Assembly: GCA_000802095.1 (NCBI GenBank)
Contig: JUEB01000021.1
Span: 1-64,000 of the forward strand
Length of the DNA: 64,000 bases
DNA from: Peptococcaceae bacterium BICA1-7
GTDB taxonomy: Bacteria; Bacillota; Desulfotomaculia; Desulfotomaculales; Desulfocucumaceae
Reading direction: 5' to 3'
Shown here piece by piece: positions 9,303 to 18,004 of the stretch. A program made the translations under genes and the position numbers. The notes under the pieces are model-generated. The model was not told where the DNA came from, made no database searches, and saw only the letters and a list, made by a program, of their open reading frames with translations. Numbering within the stretch: position 1 is the stretch's first letter; each line of letters begins with the position of its first letter.

Positions 9303-9396
9303 TTTGCTGCTCCAATCCTTGTTATGAGCATATTATATTTGCCCTTTTATTCTATGGCAAGTAATTCCACAGAACCGCTCAGGACCTGTTATAAAT

Positions 9397-9446
9397 TTTA
9401 GCATAACATAACAATTCCTTAACCTTACCTTAACATACTTTAAAAA
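9397..9446 (+). promoter_or_regulatory. PhoP-box-like direct-repeat array
   Basis: TTAACA-type hexamers recur every 11 bases: TTTAGC 9397, ATAACA 9408, TTAACC 9419, TTAACA 9430 and a weak TAAAAA 9441. An 11-bp period of TTAACA motifs is the described PhoP-P binding pattern in Firmicutes. Its place upstream of three phosphate genes fits phosphate-starvation control. Confidence 0.7.
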
Positions 9447-9482
9447 GGTTTTTTAACTATGTTAAAGAATAAAAAGATTTAA

Positions 9483-9506
9483 AACCCCCCCCAACGCTTT
9501 GGGGTT
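9483..9506 (+). other. Leader hairpin before the phosphate-binding lipoprotein
   Basis: AACCCC (9483-9488) can pair with GGGGTT (9501-9506) just upstream of the ribosome site GAGAGG. It may be an mRNA-stability or attenuation element; no T-run follows immediately. Confidence 0.3.
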
Positions 9507-9526
9507 CGTGAGAGGTTTTTTACAAA

Positions 9527-10315
9527 ATGAAAAGATTACTCCTTTATTTAATAGCAGTACTTACAGCCTTTATTACTCTCACCGGCTGCGATCGGACCAC
9601 TGTCGAAAAAGAAAATAAAGCAGTGCTGAGAATTGCCGGCTCAACCTCTATGATTCCCGTATCTCAAGAGCTTGCCGGAGCTTTTGAAAAAAAACACCCG
9701 GGAGTGGTTATACACATAGAGGGTGGAGACTCCAGCCTGGGTATCAGGGGGGCGGCCAGCGGGATTGTGGATGTGGGGTCGGTCTCAAGGTCCCTGACAC
9801 AGGAGGAGAGAAGCAACCTGACTTCGTACCGGATAGCGGAGGACCAGCTCTGCATAATAGTGAACGGTAATAATACTATAAAGGAAATGACAATAAATCA
9901 GGTAAAGGAGGTATTCGGCGGGGAGATTAGAAACTGGAGTCAGGTGGGAGGCCTGGACAGGCCGATCACCCTTATAACCAGAGAGCAAGGATCGGGAACA
10001 TACAGCGTTTTTGACGAAGTGATCATGAGGGGCAAGGCCTCAATTGACCCAAAGGCCCTGGTAATGACCTCCACCGGGTCGGTTATAAGCACTGTGGCCG
10101 GGGATGCTGACGCCATCGGGTACATTTCTTCGGACTACAGTGAAGAAGGTGTTAAGGCGGTAAAAATAGATACAGGTGAAAACAGCTTATCCGCTCTCAG
10201 CAGGCCGCTGCTGTATGTTCTTCCGGATAACGCCGGCCAGCTGGCCCAGGACTTTATATCCTTCTGCACCGGAAAGGAAGGCCGGCAGGTGATAGAAGGC
10301 CGCCTTGAAAATTAA
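9527..10315 (+). CDS. PstS-like phosphate-binding lipoprotein
   Basis: A 262-residue substrate-binding protein. The signal peptide ends in a lipobox with Cys21 (LTGC), so it should be anchored on the outer face of the membrane. The mature part starts with the PstS-type signature IAGSTSMIPVSQ and has GGDSSLGIRG and REQGSGTYS, loops that bind phosphate oxyanion in this family. No pstC, pstA or pstB follows; instead the gene leads directly into DUF47 and PiT genes 20 bases downstream. It may collect or sense phosphate for the PiT carrier, or work with permease genes elsewhere. The Pho-box array upstream supports phosphate control. Confidence 0.88.
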   Translation: MKRLLLYLIAVLTAFITLTGCDRTTVEKENKAVLRIAGSTSMIPVSQELAGAFEKKHPGVVIHIEGGDSSLGIRGAASGIVDVGSVSRSLTQEERSNLTSYRIAEDQLCIIVNGNNTIKEMTINQVKEVFGGEIRNWSQVGGLDRPITLITREQGSGTYSVFDEVIMRGKASIDPKALVMTSTGSVISTVAGDADAIGYISSDYSEEGVKAVKIDTGENSLSALSRPLLYVLPDNAGQLAQDFISFCTGKEGRQVIEGRLEN

Positions 10316-10334
10316 AATCTAAGGGGAAAGCAAT

Positions 10335-10976
10335 ATGTTTGATTTGAAAAGCCTGTTCAAGAAAAAGCCCAATATTTTTTACGAGTATTTCCTGCTCATC
10401 GCCAAGAATATTGTACTTGCCAGCAATTCATTCCAGGAGGAGATACAAAACCTGGACAACCCCACCAAGGCTGAGAACATTTCCCTGCAGATAAAAACTG
10501 TAGAGCAAATGGGCGACCAGTACACACATGAAGTAATCATAGAGCTGAACAAGTCCTTTATTACACCCCTGGAAAGAGAAGACATAATGGAGCTCACCCT
10601 GCAGCTGGATGATGTGCTGGACTGCCTTGAAGTATGCGCCTCTCACCTGGTGCTGTACAACATAAGGGAAGCAGATGACTATATGCGCATATTCACCCGC
10701 AACATAGAAATATGTGTAAATGAGCTGTATGCCGCACTGGAGCTGCTGTCACAAAACAAGCTGAAGGAGATAGCCAAGCATACCCACAAGATAAACGACC
10801 TGGAAAATGCCGCCGACGATCTGCTAAGGGACGGTCTTAAGACCCTCTTCAATACCTGCACGGATCCTATTGAAATAATGAAGAAAAAAGAGATATACAC
10901 CATGATGGAGTCATTTTCGGACTTTTGTGAAGATGTGGCCGACATACTTGAAGGGATAATAATGAGGAATTCATAG
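10335..10976 (+). CDS. DUF47 / PhoU-like phosphate transport regulator
   Basis: A 213-residue all-helical protein of the DUF47 (PhoU-related) family, the usual partner encoded beside PiT transporters. Acidic patches seen in the sequence, such as REDIMELTLQLDDVLD and INDLENAADDLL, are typical metal-binding helices of PhoU-like bundles. Ribosome site GGGG precedes ATG 10335. The next gene starts 11 bases after its stop, so the two are surely co-transcribed. The role in controlling PiT activity is known of the family in general, not demonstrated here. Confidence 0.92.
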   Translation: MFDLKSLFKKKPNIFYEYFLLIAKNIVLASNSFQEEIQNLDNPTKAENISLQIKTVEQMGDQYTHEVIIELNKSFITPLEREDIMELTLQLDDVLDCLEVCASHLVLYNIREADDYMRIFTRNIEICVNELYAALELLSQNKLKEIAKHTHKINDLENAADDLLRDGLKTLFNTCTDPIEIMKKKEIYTMMESFSDFCEDVADILEGIIMRNS

Positions 10977-10987
10977 GAGTATTACCA

Positions 10988-11998
10988 ATGATAGAAACCG
11001 CGGTTTTTTTGACCATTATTGTGGTAGTGCTGGCCCTGTCCTTTGATTTTATAAATGGTTTTCACGACACCGCCAACGCCATCGCCACCGCCATATCCAC
11101 CAAGGCCCTGCCGCCGAAAACAGCCATAGTGCTGGCTTCAGTCATGAACCTGCTGGGGGCGCTTACCTTTACAGGGGTGGCCAAAACCATAGGGGGCAAG
11201 ATTGCCGACCCCTTCAGCCTGGAAAACGGGCTGTATATTGTTATAGCTGCCCTTATAGCAGCCATCATCTGGAACCTGCTGACCTGGTTCTATGGTATTC
11301 CCAGCAGCTCATCCCATGCCCTGATAGGCTCCCTGGCCGGCGCGGTGGTGGCCTCGGCAGGCTTTAGCGCGGTAAATATGAAGGGTTTTATAAGTATACT
11401 GCAAGCCCTTATAATATCGCCCATACTGGCCTTTGCAGTGGGTTATATTATAATGAGCCTGATCAAGATACTATTCCGGAATGCCCACCCTTCCAAAATA
11501 AACCGGCGCTTTAGGACCCTGCAGGTATTCACCGCCGCCTGGCAGGCCTTCAGCCACGGCACCAACGACGCCCAGAAGTCAATGGGCATAATCACCTTCG
11601 CCCTTATCGCCGGGGGCTTTAACCAGAGTATGGAAATACCCGTCTGGGTAAAATATTCCTGCGCACTGGCCATGGCCCTGGGAACATCGGTGGGCGGGTG
11701 GAGAATAATTAAAACTGTGGGCACCAGGATAATAAAAATAGAGCCCTCCAACGGATTTGCTGCGGACTTAACATCAGCCATGGTGATACTGGGGGCGACA
11801 CTCCTAAAAATGCCGGTGAGCACCACACATGTTATTTCCTCGGCTATAATGGGTGTGGGCACCGCCAAAAGGTTCCATGAGGTTAAATGGGGCACTGCCC
11901 AGAAAATTGTAACCGCCTGGTTGATTACCCTGCCAATTACCTTTATACTAGCCCTGGCTGCCTATTTTATAATAGATCTTTTTAAAAGAGTGATCTGA
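10988..11998 (+). CDS. pit: PiT-family inorganic phosphate transporter
   Basis: A 336-residue integral membrane protein with about ten hydrophobic helices and the two duplicated PiT signatures, GFHDTANAIATAI near residue 24 and HGTNDAQKSMGI near 193. PiT carriers move metal-phosphate or phosphate with cations. AGGAG lies 9 bases before ATG 10988. It ends the phosphate operon and is followed by a terminator at 12020-12039. Confidence 0.95.
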   Translation: MIETAVFLTIIVVVLALSFDFINGFHDTANAIATAISTKALPPKTAIVLASVMNLLGALTFTGVAKTIGGKIADPFSLENGLYIVIAALIAAIIWNLLTWFYGIPSSSSHALIGSLAGAVVASAGFSAVNMKGFISILQALIISPILAFAVGYIIMSLIKILFRNAHPSKINRRFRTLQVFTAAWQAFSHGTNDAQKSMGIITFALIAGGFNQSMEIPVWVKYSCALAMALGTSVGGWRIIKTVGTRIIKIEPSNGFAADLTSAMVILGATLLKMPVSTTHVISSAIMGVGTAKRFHEVKWGTAQKIVTAWLITLPITFILALAAYFIIDLFKRVI

Positions 11999-12019
11999 CA
12001 GGAGCTTTTAAAAAAGTAT

Positions 12020-12039
12020 AACCCGGGCCTCCCCGGGTT
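12020..12039. terminator. Bidirectional terminator between pit and marR
   Basis: AACCCGGG and CCCGGGTT form an 8-bp stem with a CCTC loop. A T-rich tail follows on both strands, serving the convergent genes. Confidence 0.75.
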
Positions 12040-12068
12040 TGCGCCTGGCCTGCCTTCGCAGGCTCTCT

Positions 12069-12536
12069 TTATTTCTGGCCGGCCCTGGACTGGCGGTCTG
12101 CCTTGACCTCCTTGATAAAGGTGTCAAAACACTGGTCAACACTTTCCAGCATGGCCACCAGATTATTTATGAAATCATGGTCCTGCCCTCCGAAAACCTT
12201 ATACAGAAGGTTTTCCCGGTCGGAATTAATTTTGTCCACCAGCTTTATACCTTCCTCGGTGGGATTTATATGTACCACCCGGCGGTCTTCCTCTCCTCTT
12301 TCCCTTACCACATAGCCCTTGCTATACAAGCGGTCGGTAAGATTGGTAACTGTGCCGGGGGTGACCCCAAGCATGGGGGCAAGCGAGGTAACCGACCGGC
12401 CTCCTCTTTTATGCAGTATATGCATTAGATACACCTCCGCCGGTGTAAGACCATAGCATGTCGGGTTGTTGACGTACTGATAATACTTGGGAAATATACT
12501 CTCGAGCTTTTGGTATATCCGATTCATATTGTTCAT
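12069..12536 (-). CDS. MarR-family transcriptional regulator
   Basis: A 155-residue protein with the winged helix-turn-helix of MarR: TPAEVYLMHILHKRGG, recognition helix region LAPMLGVTPGTVTNLTDRL, and the wing signature GEEDRRVVHINPTEEG. CGGAG precedes ATG 12536. The palindrome at 12585-12598 in its own promoter region suggests autoregulation. The neighbouring flavoprotein gene reads in the same direction from far upstream and is probably not a target by position alone. Ligand unknown. Confidence 0.92.
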   Translation of the reverse strand: MNNMNRIYQKLESIFPKYYQYVNNPTCYGLTPAEVYLMHILHKRGGRSVTSLAPMLGVTPGTVTNLTDRLYSKGYVVRERGEEDRRVVHINPTEEGIKLVDKINSDRENLLYKVFGGQDHDFINNLVAMLESVDQCFDTFIKEVKADRQSRAGQK

Positions 12537-12584
12537 TTACTATACTCCGTTCAATTACATTTTGTTATTTTTATCCTTCTCTGA

Positions 12585-12598
12585 AAAACAATTGTTTT
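12585..12598. promoter_or_regulatory. Palindromic candidate operator upstream of marR
   Basis: AAAACAATTGTTTT is a perfect 14-bp palindrome about 50 bases upstream of the marR start in an AT-rich promoter region. MarR proteins bind palindromes of about this size, so autoregulation is likely but unproven. Confidence 0.45.
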
Positions 12599-12678
12599 CG
12601 AATATTATAGTTTATTGATATTTTTTTGTAAATTAATATATATAATGCATGATATTTGAATAAGGCTGTCTCAATAGG

Positions 12679-14268
12679 TCAGGGTCTGTATTTATTGGCG
12701 ATGGCCTCAGCCACCTTAATACCGTCCACCGCTGAGGATATTATGCCGCCAGCATAGCCGGCGCCCTCTCCTGCCGGGTACAGACCTGCAACCGAAGACT
12801 CATAGCCCTCATCCCTCACTATGCGCACCGGTGATGAGCTCCTGGTTTCCACCCCGGTAAGCACCGCCTCCGGGTGGGCAAATCCCTTTATCTTTTTATC
12901 AAATTGTGGTATGGCCTCCCTTATAGTCCCTACCACATATTCCGGCAGGCACAGGCCAATATCTGAGGGGGTCACCCCCCGGGAATAGGAAGGAATTATC
13001 GAGCCTGCCGCCGCAGAGGGACGGCCCTCCAGGAAGTCGCCCACAAGCTGGGCAGGCGCCCTGTAGTCTCCTCCCCCCAACTGGAAGGCCTTTTTCTCCC
13101 AAACCCTCTGAAATTCTATACCGGACAGGGGATGGTCCCCCCCGAAATCGCCGGGCGTTACCCCCACCAGCAGTGCGCTGTTGGCGTTTTGCGCATCCCG
13201 GGCGTAATAGCTCATGCCGTTTGTGACCACTCCTCCGCTTTCACTGGCAGCAGCCACAACTATGCCTCCAGGGCACATACAGAAGGTGTAGCAGGACCGG
13301 CCCCCGCTATTATGGTAGACCAGCTTATAGTCGGCAGGTCCCAGGCTTTCTCTGCCCACCGAATTTTTATACTGGGCGGCGTCTATCCATGCCTGGGGGT
13401 GTTCCACCCTGACCCCCAGCGAAAAGGCCTTGGGGGTCATATTAACGCCCCTGTCGTACAGCATCCGGAAGGTGTCCCGGGCACTGTGCCCTATGGCCAG
13501 CACCACAATACCGGCATCAATTTTCTCACCGCCGTTAATCTCCACTCCCAAAATCCGGTCTTTGTGTACTTTTATATCACTAACCCGGCTGAAAAATCTA
13601 ACCTCTCCCCCCAGCCTTATGATCCTTTCCCTAATGGTTTTAACTACCTTTTTAAGTATATCGGTCCCTACGTGAGGCTTATTGATATAGAGTATTTCCT
13701 CCGGGGCGCCGGCCGACACCAGCTCCTCCAGCACCTTTCTGCACCTTTTGTCCCTTATGAGAGTAGTCAGTTTACCATCGGAAAAGGTACCGGCCCCTCC
13801 CTCCCCAAACTGCACATTTGATTCATTATCAAGCTCCCCGGCTTTCCAAAAAAGATTGACCGTACCGGTGCGGCTGTCTACATCTCCGCCCCGCTCAAAC
13901 ACCAGCGGGCCAAATCCCAGCTCGGAGAGAGTGAGTGCCGCAAAAAGGCCGGACGGGCCTGTACCAATCACCACCGGGCGGCTGTTTATTTTTATATCTC
14001 CTCTGCCCACAAAATGGTAGCTCATTTCGGGAGTTTCGGTAACACCCTTTTCCTCTGGCCCTGCCAGCACCCTCTTTTCATTTTTCAGACTCACATCAAC
14101 GGTATACACAAAGTAGACTCTGCTCTTGCGGGCATCCACAGATTTCCTGAATATTTTAAAATCCAGTATATCTCTCTCCGGCACCGAAAGTTTCCTGGAC
14201 AGAGCCTTTCTGAGGCTGTCCCCCTCCCCGGAGCCGACAGGCAGCTTTATATCGGAAACCCTGATCAA
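12679..14268 (-). CDS. COG2509-type FAD-dependent dehydrogenase
   Basis: A 529-residue flavoprotein. After an N-terminal domain of about 90 residues comes the FAD-binding Rossmann motif VVIGTGPSGLFAALTLSELG, then GGAGTFSDGKL, and the C-terminal GEGAGYAGGIISSAVDG that closes the FAD site. These features match the widespread uncharacterised COG2509 family, whose substrate is unknown. I chose TTG 14268, 9 bases after AGGGAG and giving the family-like N-terminus IRVSDIKLP; ATG 14277 directly abuts that ribosome site. It diverges from the acyl-CoA synthetase gene. Confidence 0.88.
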   Translation of the reverse strand: MIRVSDIKLPVGSGEGDSLRKALSRKLSVPERDILDFKIFRKSVDARKSRVYFVYTVDVSLKNEKRVLAGPEEKGVTETPEMSYHFVGRGDIKINSRPVVIGTGPSGLFAALTLSELGFGPLVFERGGDVDSRTGTVNLFWKAGELDNESNVQFGEGGAGTFSDGKLTTLIRDKRCRKVLEELVSAGAPEEILYINKPHVGTDILKKVVKTIRERIIRLGGEVRFFSRVSDIKVHKDRILGVEINGGEKIDAGIVVLAIGHSARDTFRMLYDRGVNMTPKAFSLGVRVEHPQAWIDAAQYKNSVGRESLGPADYKLVYHNSGGRSCYTFCMCPGGIVVAAASESGGVVTNGMSYYARDAQNANSALLVGVTPGDFGGDHPLSGIEFQRVWEKKAFQLGGGDYRAPAQLVGDFLEGRPSAAAGSIIPSYSRGVTPSDIGLCLPEYVVGTIREAIPQFDKKIKGFAHPEAVLTGVETRSSSPVRIVRDEGYESSVAGLYPAGEGAGYAGGIISSAVDGIKVAEAIANKYRP

Positions 14269-14431
14269 ACAAAACATCTCCCTGTACCTTTTTTATTACC
14301 ATATAACGGATTAGTGGCCAATGCAAGCCGCCGGGTGTCCAGCCGCTGCAAATATGCTTTAATTATTAAAACATTATTTACATTTTATATTATTTTTAGG
14401 ATAATTATTAAACCTAGGTGGCCCTCCACAA

Positions 14432-14460
14432 TTGACTGGGTATTACCATTGGATTATACT
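14432..14460 (+). promoter_or_regulatory. Sigma-A promoter of the acyl-CoA synthetase gene
   Basis: TTGACT (14432-14437) and TATACT (14455-14460) are spaced by 17 bases, a near-consensus housekeeping promoter 51 bases before the ATG at 14512. Confidence 0.8.
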
Positions 14461-14511
14461 AACCTACGAAGAACATATTGCTTTTTAGAAGGTTTAAAGA
14501 GGTGATTATAA

Positions 14512-16647
14512 ATGACTGAAAATTACGACCCCATTATTTCTCTGGATCCCTTTTTTAATCCACAGTCTATAGCTATAATAGGGGCTTCCAATCACCCCAT
14601 GAAGCCGGGGGGAAGACCTATCAACGCCCTCCTGGGAAGGGGCTGGCAGGGTAAAATATATCCGGTTAACCCCGCCCGCGACAATATTGGCGGATTGAAG
14701 TGCTATCCTTCCATAATGGACATACCCGACACTATAGACCTGGCCATAATCGCCATCGCGGCCGACCATGTTTTTAGTGCCCTGGAGCAGTGCGCGGCCA
14801 AGGGAGTAAAGGCTGCCATAGTTTTCAGCTCAGGGTTTGCCGAGGTGGGACCGGAGGGCGTGTCACAGCAGAAAAGGCTGACCGAACTGGCGGCCCGCAC
14901 CGGCATGCGTATACTGGGACCCAACTGCCTGGGACTGATCAACGCCAACAACAATGTTATGGCCTCCTTCGCCTTTATTGTGGACCTGCCGCCGGTGGAC
15001 CCCAAGGTGCTGGGCTTCGTAAGCCAGAGCGGGGCCTTCGGCTCGGTGATATATGCCGCCGCCCTGGCCGAGGGGGTGGGCTTCAATTATTTCATAAGCG
15101 TGGGCAACGAGGCCGACCTGGAATTTGCGGACTTCATTGAATATATGGTGCACGACCCCCAAACCATGCTGATAGGGGGATACCTGGAGGGCTCAAGAGA
15201 CGGTGACAAGCTCCGCAAAGTAGCCGAAGAGGCCCTGGACAACAAGAAACCCCTTTTAATCATGAAGGTGGGCCGCACCTCGGCCGGCAGCAAGGCGGCA
15301 GCCTCCCACACCGGATCGCTGGCCGGCTCAGACAGAGTATACAGCGCCTTTTTTAAACAGGTGGGCATTTTAAGAATCGGTAACTACACAGACCTGATCG
15401 CCTTTACCCCCCTCTTCCAGTCCGGAAGGCTTCCCAGGGGAAGGAATACCGCTATAATAGCCACCTCCGGGGGGGCCGGGGTGACCATTACAGACTACTG
15501 CGAGTCACTGGGGCTAAATGTTATTCCCCTGAGAGAGGAAACCAGAAAGAAAATAGACAGCGTGCTCCCTTCCTTTGCCTCGTCCCGAAACCCTATAGAC
15601 CTTACCGCCGCCGTGATGACCGAGCCGGAAATAATGGCCGTAACCTTAAGGGCTGTCTGTGAGGACCCCGATGTGGACATAGTGATAGCCAGCCTTAACT
15701 TCACAATCCCTGACGACCACCCGGTGGTAGGAGAAATAATAGAGATATACAGAAATACAGATAAATTTATTTTGATCGCTCCGTTTAAATTCCCTGGCGC
15801 ACCTGTAGAGCCGGCGGTACTTGAGTTTAGAAAGGCCTCCCTGCCTGTTAATTACAACACCATGGATGCTATTAACGCGTTGGAGCAGCTCACCCAGTTC
15901 AAAGAGGCACTGGAACGAAGAAAGCAGGAGAAATACAGAATAGTGCCCAGGAGCGGGCCGACGCCCATTATTTCAGACCTGATCAGGCCGGGAGAGACAC
16001 TTGGTGAAAGCAGCGCCAAGGCTGTTCTGGAGAGATACGGCATACCCATTGCCCGCCAGGAGGTGGCTTCCACCAGGGAAGAGGCTGTCATAAGCGCCCG
16101 GAGAATAGGCTATCCGGTGGCCATGAAGGTGGACTCCCCGGACATCCCCCACAAGACCGAGGCCGGCGGAATAAAGCTGGGCCTCAAAAGTGATGAAGAG
16201 GTGGCCAAAGCCTTTGATGAAATTATAAATAACGTCAAAAACTACCTGCCCACAGCCTTTATAAGCGGGGTGACAGTGCAGGAAATGCTCCCGGAGGGCA
16301 CCGAGGTGATCATTGGTGTTACCAGGGACCCGGTATTCGGCCCCACCATAATGTTTGGCCTGGGGGGTATATTTGTGGAAGTGCTCAAGGACGTGTCCTT
16401 CAGGGTAGCCCCGGTAAGCCGCGGAGACGCCGAGGATATGATCATGGAGATAAAGGGCAGCGCGGTGCTGAAAGGAGTCCGGGGAAAGCCTCCCGCCGAC
16501 ACAGAGGCCATCGTGGATGTGATACTGAAAGTTTCCGATATGGTTACAGACTACCGGGACAGTATAGAGGAGCTTGATATTAACCCACTTATTGTATATC
16601 CCAGGGGGGCAAAGGCCGCCGACGCCATGCTGGTCACCCGGGGATAA
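14512..16647 (+). CDS. ADP-forming acyl-CoA synthetase (acetate–CoA ligase type)
   Basis: A 711-residue single-chain NDP-forming acyl-CoA synthetase. The N-terminal half is the CoA-binding and succinyl-CoA-synthetase-alpha-like part (SIAIIGASNHPMKPGG; catalytic phospho-His in ASHTGSLAGSD near residue 265). The C-terminal half from about residue 490 is the ATP-grasp beta part (GYPVAMKVDSPDIPHKTEAGG, GVTRDPVFGPTIMFGLGG). The family converts acyl-CoA, ADP and phosphate to acid, CoA and ATP, and is reversible. GAGGTGAT precedes ATG 14512. It could interconvert acids made by the aldehyde oxidoreductase and their CoA esters; that link is inference. The FmdB-like gene follows 29 bases after the stop. 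Confidence 0.95.
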   Translation: MTENYDPIISLDPFFNPQSIAIIGASNHPMKPGGRPINALLGRGWQGKIYPVNPARDNIGGLKCYPSIMDIPDTIDLAIIAIAADHVFSALEQCAAKGVKAAIVFSSGFAEVGPEGVSQQKRLTELAARTGMRILGPNCLGLINANNNVMASFAFIVDLPPVDPKVLGFVSQSGAFGSVIYAAALAEGVGFNYFISVGNEADLEFADFIEYMVHDPQTMLIGGYLEGSRDGDKLRKVAEEALDNKKPLLIMKVGRTSAGSKAAASHTGSLAGSDRVYSAFFKQVGILRIGNYTDLIAFTPLFQSGRLPRGRNTAIIATSGGAGVTITDYCESLGLNVIPLREETRKKIDSVLPSFASSRNPIDLTAAVMTEPEIMAVTLRAVCEDPDVDIVIASLNFTIPDDHPVVGEIIEIYRNTDKFILIAPFKFPGAPVEPAVLEFRKASLPVNYNTMDAINALEQLTQFKEALERRKQEKYRIVPRSGPTPIISDLIRPGETLGESSAKAVLERYGIPIARQEVASTREEAVISARRIGYPVAMKVDSPDIPHKTEAGGIKLGLKSDEEVAKAFDEIINNVKNYLPTAFISGVTVQEMLPEGTEVIIGVTRDPVFGPTIMFGLGGIFVEVLKDVSFRVAPVSRGDAEDMIMEIKGSAVLKGVRGKPPADTEAIVDVILKVSDMVTDYRDSIEELDINPLIVYPRGAKAADAMLVTRG

Positions 16648-16676
16648 GCTATAGTATTATTTAGGAGGTGAAAAAA

Positions 16677-16940
16677 TTGCCTATTTTTGAGTATAAGTGC
16701 AATTCATGCGGTCACAGTTTTGAGGCTCTTATTATAGGGGGCAAGAGAGAAGAAGAAATAACCTGTCCCCAGTGCAAGGGCGGTGACCTTAAAAAAATGA
16801 TTTCTGCGCCCTTCCTTCCGAGCTCGGTGGGAAAGCCCGCCAATGATGAAATAGCCTCAAAGTCTTGCTGCGGCAGCAAGCCCGACGACAAGGGCTGTAC
16901 ACCCGGCTCCTGCTGCGGGGGTGCGGCGGGCGACAATTAA
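16677..16940 (+). CDS. FmdB-family zinc-ribbon protein with Cys-rich tail
   Basis: An 87-residue protein. Residues 1-45 are the FmdB zinc ribbon ([15 protein letters not shown], then [18 protein letters not shown]). The C-terminal tail has two CC pairs, [12 protein letters not shown] and SCCGG. The start is TTG 16677, 6 bases after AGGAGGTG; the GTG at 16668 is part of that ribosome site. It is co-transcribed with the acyl-CoA synthetase and ends at a strong terminator. The function of bacterial FmdB-like proteins is unknown. The tail motif recurs in the linker of the ADH–AOR fusion (see findings). Confidence 0.88.
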   Translation: MPIFEYKCNSCGHSFEALIIGGKREEEITCPQCKGGDLKKMISAPFLPSSVGKPANDEIASKSCCGSKPDDKGCTPGSCCGGAAGDN

Positions 16941-16945
16941 ATGAT

Positions 16946-16982
16946 AAAAAAGGAAGCCAGGCTTTGTCTGGCTTCCTTTTTT
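16946..16982. terminator. Strong bidirectional terminator
   Basis: A 15-bp stem, A6-GGAAGCCAG (16946-16960) with CTGGCTTCC-T6 (16968-16982), lies between the fmdB-like gene and the convergent carbonic anhydrase gene. Confidence 0.92.
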
Positions 16983-17001
16983 ATACAGATGTTAATGCTT
17001 A

Positions 17002-17646
17002 TTATCCTACCGTTAGCGCTTCTTTTCCCTCTATGCCATCCCAAACCGCCCTCTTTATTCTGGCCTGGTGATCCAGGTGGTGCACCTGCAGGTGATTTAT
17101 ATTCTTATAGCCCCGGCGGAGCTCCTCATTGATGCTCAGCACCTTATTGTGGAATTTTTTTTCCTCCTCGCCAGCTTCCGGAAGTAAGGCCACCTCTTCC
17201 TGGGACTGCAGCATCTTTCCGGCAGTTACCATAACCCGGCCCGGCAGTTGAACGCCGGTAACCAGGGCGCAGTGAGAAACAAAACATTTTTCACCCAGAC
17301 TGGCCGCGTGGACCACCGCATTGAAACCAACAAAGGTTTCATCGCCTATCACGCAGGGTCCGTGCACTACAGCCCCGTGAGCAATGCTGCAGCGGGGACC
17401 TATTTCAATGGAACTGCCCTGCAGGCAGTGCATTATAACCCCGTCCTGTATATTTGACCCCTCTCTGATGATAATGGGAGAGCCCTCATCAGCCCTCAGC
17501 ACTACTCCCGGGCAAATGATCACATTTTTTTCTATGTGGACGTCACCTATAATTACTGCAGTGTGATGTATGTATGCCGTAGGGTGGACCTGAGGTCTGC
17601 TGACCTCTTCACTCCAGGTGGTTACCGGTGAACTTTCCAAAAACAT
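17002..17646 (-). CDS. Gamma-type carbonic anhydrase family protein
   Basis: A 214-residue left-handed beta-helix protein of hexapeptide repeats (VHPTAYIHHTAVIIGDV, ICPGVVLRADEGS). It keeps the gamma-carbonic-anhydrase residues: Arg and Asp in VLRADEG, Gln in NIQDG, and three zinc-ligand His in VIMHC, IAHGAVVHG. The C-terminus (about 60 residues) is helical. I chose ATG 17646 behind GGGGGAG; the ORF could extend to a TTG at 17676 that has a weaker site. Activity as carbonic anhydrase is likely but the family also contains non-enzymatic acyltransferase-like members. Confidence 0.88.
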   Translation of the reverse strand: MFLESSPVTTWSEEVSRPQVHPTAYIHHTAVIIGDVHIEKNVIICPGVVLRADEGSPIIIREGSNIQDGVIMHCLQGSSIEIGPRCSIAHGAVVHGPCVIGDETFVGFNAVVHAASLGEKCFVSHCALVTGVQLPGRVMVTAGKMLQSQEEVALLPEAGEEEKKFHNKVLSINEELRRGYKNINHLQVHHLDHQARIKRAVWDGIEGKEALTVG

Positions 17647-17712
17647 ATAACTCACTCTCCCCCGGTGTCTTTCCAATTTCTCTTTCTGAGCTGTTATGCG
17701 GCCGCCCTATCA

Positions 17713-17728
17713 TGTGATATCTATCACA
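17713..17728. promoter_or_regulatory. CRP/FNR-type site between carbonic anhydrase and cinA
   Basis: TGTGATATCTATCACA has the half-sites TGTGA and TCACA spaced by six bases, the consensus for CRP/FNR-family regulators. It lies 67 bases upstream of the carbonic anhydrase start. The rest of 17729-17990 shows no gene; TATAAT at 17964 could be the -10 of cinA. Confidence 0.55.
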
Positions 17729-18004
17729 CTATCATTGTAAAAAACGGCCCGCCTTTGATCAGACTTTCCCGACATCTTCTTTAGGGTACTGATGACCACC
17801 ATTTTTCTACCGTTCACCTTGTAGCTCAGACATTTTAGTCACCATGGGCATGACTGCTTGTGACTTATTATACATTGTTATTCAGGCTACCACAACCCTT
17901 TTTTTGATCACCAGCAGCATTTTCTTTTCTTCTCCATCAAGTACGGCAGTATCGGTGTTATAGTATAATCTATAAAGGCGTATGTGTATAAAGGAGTGTA
18001 TTAC

